Positions 17,548-26,412 of a stretch of 64,000 nt of DNA are shown here, in pieces. The notes beneath the pieces are model-generated. The model was not told the DNA's origin and ran no database searches. It saw only the letters and a program-made list of their open reading frames with translations. The translations under genes and the position numbers were made by a program. The stretch comes from CAYMGQ01 sp964390055 (GTDB lineage Bacteria; Bacillota; Clostridia; Peptostreptococcales; Natronincolaceae), in contig CAYMGQ010000001.1 in assembly GCA_964390055.1 (NCBI GenBank), forward strand, positions 62,001-126,000, given 5' to 3'. Each line of letters opens with the position of its first letter. The first letter of the stretch is position 1.

Positions 17548-18171
17548 CTATTGGTTAAGATCCTTTAAAAAATGTAAATCTAGTTTTTCCATTTCTTCAT
17601 GGCCCAAAATTGTATGTAAAAATGAATACATTACTCCAATTTTTCTCTCCAGCCCCTCCTTCTCATCCCTTAAATCTCCTAATCTGGCCCTAAGTTTAAG
17701 GATTTCATCATCTACAAGGTGTAGTCTTGTATAATCCCTGCTGACATCCTTATAAATTATACTGATAGTTTCCTTAAGTAGGGCTAAATTAGCTTCCTGA
17801 ATTTTTAGGGGATAGGTTGCCAGATTACCCTCTAAATCATCAATAATAGGATTAACTCTCACAATCTCTGACTGGCACCTTTCCAGTTCAGGCATAGCAT
17901 TAATCTTGCCCTGTCTATTAATTAAATCAGAAAGATGTAAAATTTTATCCATTAACTTGGCCTTGTAGCTCCTTTTACCTATGAGTTCTTTTTTAAGTTT
18001 TTCCTCCTCTTTCAATAGGTTCTCCAATTCATTACTAAAGTTTTGTATAGTTTTATTATTGCTATTACCAATAATATTTTTCCAATCCTCATCCTTTATT
18101 AGTATAGGTATTTGATTTTTTTTAATTTTATTTTCATCTATTGGAATATCTGGTATTCTCCTAAAAATCAT
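17548..18171 (-). CDS. Coiled-coil protein of unknown function next to acpS
   Basis: 207 residues from the ATG at 18171; an AGAGG ribosome site ends 6 nt upstream, so a TTG two codons earlier is less likely. The protein has no signal peptide or membrane segment. Long charged heptad regions at about 45-75 and 135-190 predict coiled coils. No catalytic motif is visible. It may share an operon with acpS (12-bp gap). It is divergent from the acidic lipoprotein gene at 18365, with 193 bp between them. Confidence 0.7.
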   Translation of the reverse strand: MIFRRIPDIPIDENKIKKNQIPILIKDEDWKNIIGNSNNKTIQNFSNELENLLKEEEKLKKELIGKRSYKAKLMDKILHLSDLINRQGKINAMPELERCQSEIVRVNPIIDDLEGNLATYPLKIQEANLALLKETISIIYKDVSRDYTRLHLVDDEILKLRARLGDLRDEKEGLERKIGVMYSFLHTILGHEEMEKLDLHFLKDLNQ

Positions 18172-18302
18172 ATTCAACCTCTTTCTAATAAATAATAAAA
18201 TTACCTTTAGTATAAGCTATTCTCTATTAATTGCTAAATTCCTCCTAGGCCTCATCTACTATTTTTCCCAAAAATTATTTTACTTTTACCCTGTAAAAAG
18301 AC

Positions 18303-18329
18303 AAAAGATTGTATTGGCTAATCTTTTTT
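18303..18329 (+). terminator. Possible attenuator hairpin before the acidic lipoprotein gene
   Basis: AAAAGATT (18303-18310) and AATCTTTT (18320-18327) form an 8-bp stem with a 9-nt loop, running into TTTTTT on the plus strand. No plus-strand gene lies upstream, so it would act as an attenuator of the gene at 18365 or stop spurious transcription. Confidence 0.4.
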
Positions 18330-18364
18330 AGTTAATTTGGTAAAAATATATTAGAGGTGATATT

Positions 18365-19357
18365 ATGACAAAAAAAATATTTTGTATAAACTTACTAGTC
18401 ATTTTTCTGCTCCTTATTACAGCTTGTGGAGGTAGGGCAAAGAAACCTGGGGAGGATAATGCCAGGGAGCAAGGTCCAAAGATTCCCGAAGTTTTTAGGG
18501 AAATAGAAGCTAATATTTTAAAAACTATGTATGATATTGACTCTATACCTGGTATTGGGGCCCAACTAATGAAGGCCGAGAAAGAAGATAGGGATATAGA
18601 TCAGGAGGAAGTGGAAAAAGAAAAAGAAAAAAATCAAGATAAGGAAGACTCAAGTGATGAGAATGAAGAAATTAAGTTAGGGTCTGATAAGGCGGAGGAG
18701 GAAGAGGAAAGGGAACAGGAAATTAAAATGTCAATAGACAAGGAGCAAATCCTTCTCCTACTACTAAAGGAAGAGGACATCACAGGAAGTACATCCCGCT
18801 ATTCTCAAATTCCGGATAGTATTGATAAGTTATGGTTTCTAGTGGAAAATAGGATTAGTGATTTGCATAGAAAGTGGAATATCCTGGAGGCTGATTTGCA
18901 GGATGTAGATAGCTCTGATAATCTCATGGAAGATTTCGAGGAAAAGTTGTTCCAAGCATCTAGGGCAGTTGAGGCAAGGAATATAACAAATAGCCTCTTT
19001 TACCTTAATTCTTTAACCGACAATTTAGCAAGCTTTTGTAAACCCTTTAGGTCCCTGGTTCCATCCCAGGTCTATAAAATGAAATACCATATTCGTCAGG
19101 CCATTCTTTATGCCCATGTGGAAGAATATCAAAAATCTAGGCAAGATATTAATAAGTTAAAGGAGCTTGGTGGTAAAATAAGGGGGATATTGCCCGGACA
19201 AGAGGGCATACACGAAATGGACAAACTTGACCTATCCATAGAAGATTTGGAAGGGGAGCTAGCTGCTAACAATTTTGACCTAATACAAACCAAAGGAGCA
19301 ATTGTTATGAAAAATATCATCCTTATAGAAAATATTTTTCAAAGAAGTAGCCAGTAA
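18365..19357 (+). CDS. Lipoprotein with a highly acidic linker, unknown function
   Basis: 330 residues; ATG preceded by GAGGTGAT. The signal peptide ends at lipobox LITAC (Cys21). Residues about 75-125 are almost entirely Glu, Asp and Lys, a disordered tether of about 50 residues with no hydrophobics. The rest (about 130-330) is predicted mostly helical, with KLWFLVENRISDLHRKWNILEADLQDVD and a C-terminal helical pair. No enzyme motif is seen. The acidic linker would place the helical domain away from the membrane, perhaps within the wall. A stand-alone gene; I do not recognise the family. Confidence 0.75.
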   Translation: MTKKIFCINLLVIFLLLITACGGRAKKPGEDNAREQGPKIPEVFREIEANILKTMYDIDSIPGIGAQLMKAEKEDRDIDQEEVEKEKEKNQDKEDSSDENEEIKLGSDKAEEEEEREQEIKMSIDKEQILLLLLKEEDITGSTSRYSQIPDSIDKLWFLVENRISDLHRKWNILEADLQDVDSSDNLMEDFEEKLFQASRAVEARNITNSLFYLNSLTDNLASFCKPFRSLVPSQVYKMKYHIRQAILYAHVEEYQKSRQDINKLKELGGKIRGILPGQEGIHEMDKLDLSIEDLEGELAANNFDLIQTKGAIVMKNIILIENIFQRSSQ

Positions 19358-19411
19358 TCCAATAAAAACTTTATATGGGATCTTAATATGTGAAATTTTT
19401 GCTAATCTTTG

Positions 19412-19440
19412 TTGACTTTTGAATCTTCCTTTGGTAGAAT
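19412..19440 (+). promoter_or_regulatory. Promoter of the SsuABC/NMT1-type transporter operon
   Basis: TTGACT (19412-19417), a 17-bp spacer and TAGAAT (19435-19440) form a good sigma-A promoter. The start codon is at 19673, so the 5' leader would be about 225 nt, long enough for regulation. I see no TPP-riboswitch consensus in it. The 315-bp gap 19358-19672 holds this promoter, the leader and the hairpin at 19614-19643. Confidence 0.7.
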
Positions 19441-19613
19441 TATTTTAGCATTATATGTAAAATCTGAGGTTGAATTAATATTATTTAACCAAGGATAAGT
19501 ACTTTTATTATTACTAAAATCAAGGGTAATTTAAACCTGAGAAGAGGAAAAGGAAAATTGCAATTCATCTATTGTAGATTCCAACATAATACCTTTTTTC
19601 TCCTTTAAGGGGG

Positions 19614-19643
19614 GAAAGAGGTTTTTGCTTGCACTCCTCTTTC
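19614..19643 (+). terminator. Hairpin in the transporter leader, possible attenuator
   Basis: GAAAGAGG (19614-19621) and CCTCTTTC (19636-19643) form a perfect 8-bp stem with a 14-nt loop. It sits just upstream of the binding-protein ribosome site. The following sequence is A/T-rich but without a clean U-run, so it may act on translation or stability. Confidence 0.4.
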
Positions 19644-19672
19644 TTCTAAAAAATTTTCAAGGGGGATTAATC

Positions 19673-20707
19673 ATGAGAAAAGCTTTAAAGGGAATTTTAA
19701 CACTAATAGTTATCCTATCATTAGTTTTGTTTGCTTGTACCAGTGATCCGGTAGAAGTGGAAGACCCAGTAGAAGGGCCGGATGAAGGAAATGAAACTGT
19801 GGAAGTGGATAAACTAGCTGTAAGAGTTGCTGCATTAAAGGGCCCTACTGGTATGGGGATGGTAAAGCTAATGGAAGATAAGGAATTGGGGACAACTGAG
19901 CTTGACTATGACTTTACTTTAATGGGTAGCCCGGATGAATTAACTGGCAAGATTATCAATGGTGAGGTTGATGTGGCTGCTGTACCTACAAACTTGGCTT
20001 CTGTTATTTACAATAAAACAGAGGGCGACATACAATTAGCTGCTGTTAATACCTTGGGAGTTTTATATCTTATGGAGAATGGTCAAGATATTAATGACAT
20101 TTCAGATCTTAAGGGTAAGACCGTAAATATTAGTGGTAAAGGGGCTACACCTGATTTTGCTTTCCAATATATATTAGAGAAAAATGGCTTAAAGGCCGAT
20201 GAAGATGTGACTTTGGATTTCACATTGCAACATGCAGATTTAGCAGCGGCAGTTTCGGCAGGGGATATAGATATAGCATTACTTCCCCAACCCCATGTAA
20301 CTACCGCTCTAATGAAAAATGAAGATGTCAGAATTGCTCTAGATATTACAGAGGAATGGTCCAAGGTCATGGAAGATGAGGGCCAATTGGTTATGGGCGT
20401 TATTATCGTTCAAAGGGATTTTGCAGAAAATAATAAGGAAGCCCTAAATACATTCTTGGATGAATATAAGCAATCTGTAGAGTTTGTCAATGAGGAAATA
20501 GATGAGGCAGCAGAGTTAATTGCAAAATATGAAATCCTCCCCAATACAGAGATTGCAAAAAATGCTATACCCTACTGTAACATTGTATATATTGATGCCC
20601 AAGAGGCAAAATCATTTATAGAAGAATTTTACCAAGTACTCTATAATTTTGAACCTAAATCTATTGGGGGACAATTGACTGATGATGAATTTTATTACAA
20701 AAAATAA
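19673..20707 (+). CDS. ABC transporter substrate-binding lipoprotein (NMT1/SsuA-like)
   Basis: 344 residues from the ATG at 19673, preceded by AAGGGGG; an upstream TTG frame start lacks a site. The lipobox LFAC (Cys at about 22) is followed by an acidic Glu/Pro linker. The binding domain shows features of the NMT1/SsuA/ThiY group: the opening RVAALKGPTGMGMVKLMED, NGEVDVAAVPTNLASVIYN, and DLKGKTVNISGKGATPDFAF with the LQHADLAAAVSAGDIDIALLPQPH segment. Such proteins bind sulfonates, taurine, nitrate or thiamine precursors; the ligand here is not evident. The next gene starts inside its 3' end. Confidence 0.88.
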   Translation: MRKALKGILTLIVILSLVLFACTSDPVEVEDPVEGPDEGNETVEVDKLAVRVAALKGPTGMGMVKLMEDKELGTTELDYDFTLMGSPDELTGKIINGEVDVAAVPTNLASVIYNKTEGDIQLAAVNTLGVLYLMENGQDINDISDLKGKTVNISGKGATPDFAFQYILEKNGLKADEDVTLDFTLQHADLAAAVSAGDIDIALLPQPHVTTALMKNEDVRIALDITEEWSKVMEDEGQLVMGVIIVQRDFAENNKEALNTFLDEYKQSVEFVNEEIDEAAELIAKYEILPNTEIAKNAIPYCNIVYIDAQEAKSFIEEFYQVLYNFEPKSIGGQLTDDEFYYKK

Positions 20708-21464
20708 AAAAAATTTCTTAAACAAGATACTTATTTTTACATTCTGGATTTTTGTTTGGCAAATAATATATTTAATTATACAAAGGGACATTTATGTCCC
20801 TTCTCCTTTTAATGTATTTCTACGGCTTACGGAGCTTGTATTTATGTCTAGTTTTTGGAAATCTATTGCTTTTTCAATGTATAGGGTTTTTATAGGACTC
20901 CTTCTATCTATATTATTAGGGATTATATTTGGCATCATCTCAAGTATGAACAAATATATCTATGAGTTGATTCTACCAATAATGACAATAATCCGTTCAA
21001 CTCCTGTTTTATCCTTTATAATCATAGCATTAATCTGGTTCTCATCCTCAAATGTTCCAATTTTTATTTGTTTTCTTATGTGCTTTCCTATAATCTGGAC
21101 TAATATTTTAACAGGAATAAAAAACGTTGACATTAAACTTTTGGAAATGGCAGGACTTTATAGGGTTAGGAGGAGGAGGATTTTAAAGGAAATATATATA
21201 CCATCTGTCATGCCCTACTTCACAGCCGCCTGTATAAATTGTCTAGGCCTGGGTTGGAAGGCCAGTGTAGCAGCAGAGGTCCTAAGCCACCCCCGTTATG
21301 CCATAGGGAGCCACCTCCATAGCGCTAAGGCCTATCTTGATACTAATGAATTGTTCGCATGGACAATGATGGTTATCCTCCTAAGTTTATTGTTTGAAAA
21401 CCTATTTGCTCAACTAATAAGAAGGCTTACCATGGGTAACATATACAAGACTGGTAGTTCTTAG
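20682..21464 (+). CDS. ABC transporter permease (SsuC/TauC family)
   Basis: 260 residues with six predicted membrane helices. The cytoplasmic coupling (EAA-type) loop lies around EMAGLYRVRRRRILKEIYIPSVMPYFTAA at about 160-190. ATIAL-type family features such as YVPSPFNVFLRLTELV and LGWKASVAAEVLS place it in the SsuC/TauC/ThiX group. The start overlaps the binding-protein gene by 26 bp, with two consecutive ATG codons at 20682 and 20685. It works with the flanking binding protein and ATPase as one importer. Confidence 0.92.
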   Translation: MMNFITKNKKNFLNKILIFTFWIFVWQIIYLIIQRDIYVPSPFNVFLRLTELVFMSSFWKSIAFSMYRVFIGLLLSILLGIIFGIISSMNKYIYELILPIMTIIRSTPVLSFIIIALIWFSSSNVPIFICFLMCFPIIWTNILTGIKNVDIKLLEMAGLYRVRRRRILKEIYIPSVMPYFTAACINCLGLGWKASVAAEVLSHPRYAIGSHLHSAKAYLDTNELFAWTMMVILLSLLFENLFAQLIRRLTMGNIYKTGSS

Positions 21465-21481
21465 AAAAGGATGGATTAGAA

Positions 21482-22192
21482 ATGACAATTAAAGTAAAAG
21501 ATTTAAATAAGAGGTATGGAAACTTTCAGGTTATATCAAATCTTAACATTGATTTCCCACCAAATAGAATCCATTGTATCTTTGGACCCTCTGGTTGCGG
21601 AAAAACTACCCTGGTCAATATTCTCTCAGGTTTAACCCAGAGAGATAGCGGAGATATACTGGGCATAGAGGGGAAAACCTTCTCCTACATCTTCCAGGAA
21701 GATAGGCTTTTGCCCTGGGCTAGTGTCAAGGAAAATATCCTCTTTGCCCTTGATAACCGTTACAAAAAAGAAAAGGCCCTAGACCAAGCTAATAAGTACC
21801 TGGCCCTAGTAGACCTGCTAACCTTCCAAGATAGCTATCCAGCAGAATTAAGTGGTGGAATGAAACAAAGGGCCGCTATAGCTAGGGCCTTTGCCTATGG
21901 TGGAAATATTCTTATTATGGACGAGCCCTTTAAGGGCCTTCATTTAGAACTCAAGCAAAATCTCATGGACTATATTATAAACTGTTGGAATATGGAAAAC
22001 AGGCAGCTTTTTTTTATAACCCATGATCTTGATGAAGCCCTCTATCTGGCTGAAGATATCTATATCTTTGATGGACCCCCTCTACAATTAAGGGATAAGA
22101 TTACTATAAGCATCAGTCCCTCTAGTAGGGGGGAAGATCAAAGACAAATTAACTATTATAGGGACAAACTTATAAAATCTATCCCAAAATAA
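21482..22192 (+). CDS. ABC transporter ATP-binding protein (SsuB/TauB family)
   Basis: 236-residue ATPase. Walker A GPSGCGKTT is near residue 36, Q-loop FQEDRLLPW near 80, signature LSGGMKQRAAIARAFAYGG near 123, Walker B ILIMDEPFKGL near 145 and H-loop ITHDLDEA near 179. QEDRLLPW is characteristic of nitrate/sulfonate/taurine-type ATPases. It starts 17 bp after the permease. Its stop is only 4 bp from the stop of the convergent chemoreceptor gene. Confidence 0.94.
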   Translation: MTIKVKDLNKRYGNFQVISNLNIDFPPNRIHCIFGPSGCGKTTLVNILSGLTQRDSGDILGIEGKTFSYIFQEDRLLPWASVKENILFALDNRYKKEKALDQANKYLALVDLLTFQDSYPAELSGGMKQRAAIARAFAYGGNILIMDEPFKGLHLELKQNLMDYIINCWNMENRQLFFITHDLDEALYLAEDIYIFDGPPLQLRDKITISISPSSRGEDQRQINYYRDKLIKSIPK

Positions 22193-22196
22193 AATA

Positions 22197-24043
22197 TTAA
22201 ACTATAAAACGGCTGATAATATTCTCTAAATCTTCTGCTAGAAGGGCTAGCCCTTGACTAGATGAGGCTACCTCTTCAACTGCTGCCGTTTGCTCCTCTG
22301 TGGAAGCCGACACGCTGTTTATTTCATTGGATACATTCATGGATAAATCTTCGACATTATTGGCATAACTAACTGCTGCCTCACTATTACTTACTACCTG
22401 ATTTATGGCATTAGCAATTCCCTGAATCTCATCGTTTATCCTGTTAATTAATTGGGAAATATCCAAGAAACTTACCTCTGCCGTGGCTACCACTTCCGTT
22501 CCCTCATTCACATCTGTAGCACTTTTCTCCATTAATTCATTTACCCCCTGGATATTTCTATGGTTGTCCACTATTAGGGCACTAATTTCCTGGACTGCTT
22601 CCTGGGAATCCTCTGCTAGCTTCCTAACCTCCTCAGCTACAACAGCAAAGCCTTTCCCATGTTCCCCAGCCCTAGCCGCCTCAATTGAAGCATTTAAGGC
22701 AAGCAGATTAGTTTGTTCAGCAATATTGTCAATGACTTGGATAATGTTGTGCATCCTATTGGAGCTATCATTTATATCTTTAAGGGATTTTTGCACCTCA
22801 TTGGTACCATCGGTTATATTATTCATCTGTATACTTACCCTATGAATATTATCCTTACCCTCATTGGATTTATTCAAGACATCCCTACTTAAGTTTTCAA
22901 TTATACTTATATTTTCCGATATCTCCCCAATATTTGAATTTATTTGTCCTATTGCTAGGGTTGAATTTTTAATTTCATTTACCTGGTCTCTTATATGTAT
23001 GGTAACATCCTCTGCAGCTGAAGCTACCTGCTGGGATGTAGCTGATGATTCCTCTGATATAGCTGCTAATTCTTCTGATGATGCTACTAGCCTCTGGGAT
23101 GTGTTCTGGACCTCCCTTATTACATTCCTTAGGCCATTAATAATTGCCTCAAAGGCCCTTGCCAATTGGCCAACCTCATCCTGTCTTTCCTTACATTTGC
23201 TAGAGACATCCCCCCTTATATCTAGATTAGCCACCCTGTCTGCCGTAAGACTAATAGTATTAATGGGTCTGGCAATGGAACGCCCTATTAACACTGCCAC
23301 AAAAATTGCCACAAGCAATCCAGCCATAATAACTAATAGGAATTTGCCTATAAATCCATTAACAATACCATCCTCAAAGGCCTTTGGGGCCCCTATATAA
23401 AACATGCCTATGGGGTTATCAGCCTCATCAAAAATTGGCCTATAAATTGTTTGGTAGCGTTCTCCCACAACGTCAGCCTCGCCAATATATTCCTGCTTAT
23501 TATGGAGGACACTTTCTATGACATTTTCGGCTGCCTGGGTCCCCACAGCCCTCTCCCCATCCATTAGCACGTTAGTTGCAACCCTAGTGTCACCGGAAAA
23601 TATAGTAACAGTATAACCCGTTAAATCCCCGATCTTATCTACTAGATCACTGTTGTCATTCATTATGCTATTTCCCTTGTATAGTACACCATCTACTTCC
23701 CTCCATGCCCCAGGATAAGAAGNNNNNNNNNNNNNNNNNNNNNNNNNNNNNNNNNNNNNNNNNNNNNNNNNNNNNNNNNNNNNNNNNNNNNNNNNNNNNN
23801 NNNNNNNNNNNNNNNNNNNNNNCTATTTCCCTTGTATAGTACACCATCTACTTCCCTCCATGCCCCAGGATAAGAAGTATCTACAATCTCTAGAGAGGAA
23901 TTTAGGTCAGAAATTATCTTTTCCGTCACAACATAGGAAATAGTTCCCTTTACATCCCTTATTGTGAGCAAGCCCACAGCCAATCCAAAAAGCAATAATA
24001 GGACAGAAACACAAGCTATAAGTTTATTCCCAAGCTTTCTCAT
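22197..24043 (-). CDS. Methyl-accepting chemotaxis protein with Cache sensor, interrupted by an assembly gap
   Basis: Two open pieces (24043 to about 23823, and 23722 to 22197) belong to one receptor. Removing the 100 Ns and one copy of the 55-nt duplicated end leaves 1692 nt, an uninterrupted frame of 563 codons; the join reads ...LYKGNSIMNDN.... The ATG at 24043 has AAAGGAG upstream. The order is TM1 (about 7-27), a single-Cache extracytoplasmic domain (TGYTVTIFSGDTRVATNV...FYIGAP), TM2, HAMP (RSIARPINTISL) and a signalling domain with hairpin tip EQTNLLALNASIEAARAGEHGKGFAVVAEEVRKLA. It couples to CheA/CheW. The ligand is unknown; such Cache domains often bind small organic acids. Confidence 0.9.
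23668..23722. repeat. 55-nt contig-end duplicate, left copy
   Basis: Identical to 23823-23877. It directly abuts the N-gap, so it is the shared k-mer-length end of two contigs rather than a biological repeat. Confidence 0.95.
23723..23822. other. Assembly gap of exactly 100 N
   Basis: The round number is the conventional placeholder for a gap of unknown size. The flanking 55-nt identity and the restored reading frame indicate that the true gap is negative (contigs overlap). Confidence 0.97.
23823..23877. repeat. 55-nt contig-end duplicate, right copy
   Basis: Identical to 23668-23722. See the chemoreceptor entry for the effect on the reading frame. Confidence 0.95.
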
Positions 24044-24092
24044 TGACAATCTCCTTTCCATCTTATTGATCTCATTTTATTTAAAGACAACA

Positions 24093-24101
24093 ATTATAGC
24101 A
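24093..24101 (-). promoter_or_regulatory. Extended -10 promoter of the chemoreceptor gene
   Basis: The minus strand reads TGCTATAAT, a perfect extended -10, about 50 nt upstream of the ATG at 24043. No clear -35 is present, and no sigma-D-type motility promoter was seen. Confidence 0.5.
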
Positions 24102-24143
24102 ACTAGTAGATAATTGTTATAAATAAGAATTAATTAATATTAA

Positions 24144-24180
24144 GGAATGCAGGTAAACTCCTTTAGTCCGCCTGCATTCC
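24144..24180 (-). terminator. Terminator at the end of the Mrp-like operon
   Basis: GGAATGCAGG (24144-24153) and CCTGCATTCC (24171-24180) form a perfect 10-bp stem, 26 bp beyond the last antiporter stop at 24206. The tail on the minus strand is A/T-rich; a better T-run follows on the plus strand, so it may work in both directions. Confidence 0.65.
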
Positions 24181-24205
24181 TGTCCTTATTTTTTGTTATT
24201 TACTT

Positions 24206-26374
24206 TTATTTAAATAGCAATAGCATGCCCAAAATACTGGTTAGAATAATAGTATATATGATAAAGTCACTTTGAATTATAGTAGTTTCATAACGATTTG
24301 TCAATAAATTCAATGTATAGACACACTTAGCTATTAGACCCTCACTCTTCTCTAGTTGGCTCTCATATTGCTCAGTAATTGCATTTATAGCCACATTCAT
24401 TTCATCTACTAGGCCATCTCCCTTTTCCATAACTACCTCTTGCCCTTGATTTAGCCTATTGCAAATAAAGGTAGTTAATTTGAATATTGGATAAAATAAA
24501 ATGTAATCAAATCGTAGCCACTTGGGGAAGGGCAGGTGAAATAGATCAAATTTAATACCGGCAATAAATATTAGGGCCCCCATAATATATACTGGTACCA
24601 TGCCCATAAGGTCACTATAGGTAAAGAAATTTATGTTGTTTAAATGTTGGGCAATAAATTGATGGTCATAGGTCACACTTTTAGCTGCAGGTATTAAAAA
24701 ATAGTCCATAATATAATTTGGTTTTAAACCTACACCTATAATAAAGATAGCCAAACCCAACATAGCCATATCCATCATCCTATAACCACTTTTAATTTCC
24801 TTATGTTCCTCGGGACACTTGCCTAGGAATGTGAAACTAATTAACTTAATAAAGGATGTTACCGTACATGCACTTATTAAAATAAATAGGTATTCAGCAT
24901 ATTTAAATGAGGGATGGCCATACTCATAGGCCTCCACAATTGCATGGTGTAGTAGGGTCTTGCTTGCAAAGCCATTAAATAATGGTGTCCCAGTAATACC
25001 TAGGGCTGCTATTAGGGCAACCAGGGCCGTAAAGGGCATCTTTTTCCAAAAGCCCCCCATTTTGTACATATCTAAATGCTGGGTTTGCAGATAGACTGCC
25101 CCTGCCACCATAAATAACAAGGATTTAAACAAGGCATGGTTAATCATGTGAAATACCCCTCCGGTAAAACCCATTGGACCATGATAACCTAAATATGATG
25201 CCACACCTATACCCAAAATCACATAGCCCATTTGGCTTACACTGTGGTATGCTAACATTCTTTTCATATTACCTTGTTGCAAGGCCATAAAAACACCTAT
25301 ACCCATAGTGGCTATACCCATCCAAATAATCACGGCACCAAGGTTTTTTGAAGATAACCACAGGATATCATTTATACCTCCAATTTCCTTAAGCAGAGGG
25401 AAAAAGAAGCTGGTTGAGGTTCTAAGCATCCCATAGCCACCAACCTTAATCATTATACCGGACAATAAGGCACTAGCAGGTGTTGGTGCAACAGGGTGGG
25501 CCTTGGGCAACCAAATATGCAATGGTACCATACCTGCCTTAACCCCGAAGCCAACCATAAACAATGCCATTACTGAATATCTGGTATTCCCCATACTTAC
25601 TATTTGTGAAATCAAGGGATTGAACTCTAGGGTCCCAGTATGTATATATAAGAGTATCATCCCTAGTAAAATACATAATCCTCCAAATATAGCCATATAA
25701 ATATAGCTTCCCCCGGCAATTATTGCCTCCTCAGTTTCGCAATGGACCACCAGCATATAGGAACTAAAGGTCATAGCCTCGAAAAATAGGAACATGGTAA
25801 ATACATCCCCTGCCATGACTGTCCCTAGGATTGCCCCGTAGGTGATTGCTGCACATAGGTAGAACCTATTTCTATGGTTTTCAAAGGCCATGTAATTGGG
25901 GGCATATATCATAGCCATCAACCAGAGAATAGATGTAAGAATTGCCATTATAAAGCTTAACATATCTATCTTAAACAATAAACCATAACCCAGTACCCTA
26001 GGCAAATTTAAAATTATGTTCCCCTTTGCTACTAGTGGGTACATAGACATTACCATAATAAGGGTAATAAAGGTGAAGATTACCGTCAAGGCATCCCTCA
26101 GGTTTTCGTACTTCCTACCAAAGGATATTGATACAAATCCCCCTATTATAGGCAGGAATACTATCCATATTGGATAATAGTTTCTCTTGGCAACAAATTC
26201 CCCTATTGCCTGATAAATATGGGGTGCCTTTCCCCCCCCTGTTAAACATACAAAGAATACAAATGCTGCTATTGTCAACAGGAATACAGTTAAATTATTA
26301 ATAAACAATGGGGTTGACGTCTTATCAGACCTGTCTGGGTAATTAACCACCCCAATGTTTTCAGTATTTTTCAT
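24206..26374 (-). CDS. Large proton/cation-translocating antiporter subunit (NuoL/MrpA-like), last gene of the Mrp-like operon
   Basis: 722 residues, about 16 membrane helices. The Proton_antipo_M domain (about 170-480) has the conserved TM5 glutamate in FLFFEAMTFSSYMLV, and the functional lysine and histidine region in VPLHIWLPKAHPVAPTPASALLSGIMIKVGGYG and LAYHSVSQMGYVILG. The C-terminal about 130 residues hold an amphipathic, charged stretch (EVVMEKGDGLVDEMNVAINAI) and a final helix, reminiscent of the NuoL lateral arm. It is one of three large antiporter subunits in this operon and presumably translocates H+ or Na+. SD GGAGGAG precedes the ATG. Confidence 0.88.
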   Translation of the reverse strand: MKNTENIGVVNYPDRSDKTSTPLFINNLTVFLLTIAAFVFFVCLTGGGKAPHIYQAIGEFVAKRNYYPIWIVFLPIIGGFVSISFGRKYENLRDALTVIFTFITLIMVMSMYPLVAKGNIILNLPRVLGYGLLFKIDMLSFIMAILTSILWLMAMIYAPNYMAFENHRNRFYLCAAITYGAILGTVMAGDVFTMFLFFEAMTFSSYMLVVHCETEEAIIAGGSYIYMAIFGGLCILLGMILLYIHTGTLEFNPLISQIVSMGNTRYSVMALFMVGFGVKAGMVPLHIWLPKAHPVAPTPASALLSGIMIKVGGYGMLRTSTSFFFPLLKEIGGINDILWLSSKNLGAVIIWMGIATMGIGVFMALQQGNMKRMLAYHSVSQMGYVILGIGVASYLGYHGPMGFTGGVFHMINHALFKSLLFMVAGAVYLQTQHLDMYKMGGFWKKMPFTALVALIAALGITGTPLFNGFASKTLLHHAIVEAYEYGHPSFKYAEYLFILISACTVTSFIKLISFTFLGKCPEEHKEIKSGYRMMDMAMLGLAIFIIGVGLKPNYIMDYFLIPAAKSVTYDHQFIAQHLNNINFFTYSDLMGMVPVYIMGALIFIAGIKFDLFHLPFPKWLRFDYILFYPIFKLTTFICNRLNQGQEVVMEKGDGLVDEMNVAINAITEQYESQLEKSEGLIAKCVYTLNLLTNRYETTIIQSDFIIYTIILTSILGMLLLFK

Positions 26375-26412
26375 ATTCCATCTCCTCCATAACTTAATTG
26401 CCTGTTCCTAAT

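Noticed and set aside
19441..19672. TPP riboswitch in the ABC transporter leader
   Set aside because: A CTGAGA stretch is present, but the partner motifs of the TPP aptamer are absent.
22197..24061. Truncated or pseudogenised chemoreceptor in two parts
   Set aside because: The interruption coincides with 100 Ns and duplicated 55-nt contig ends; the merged frame is intact.
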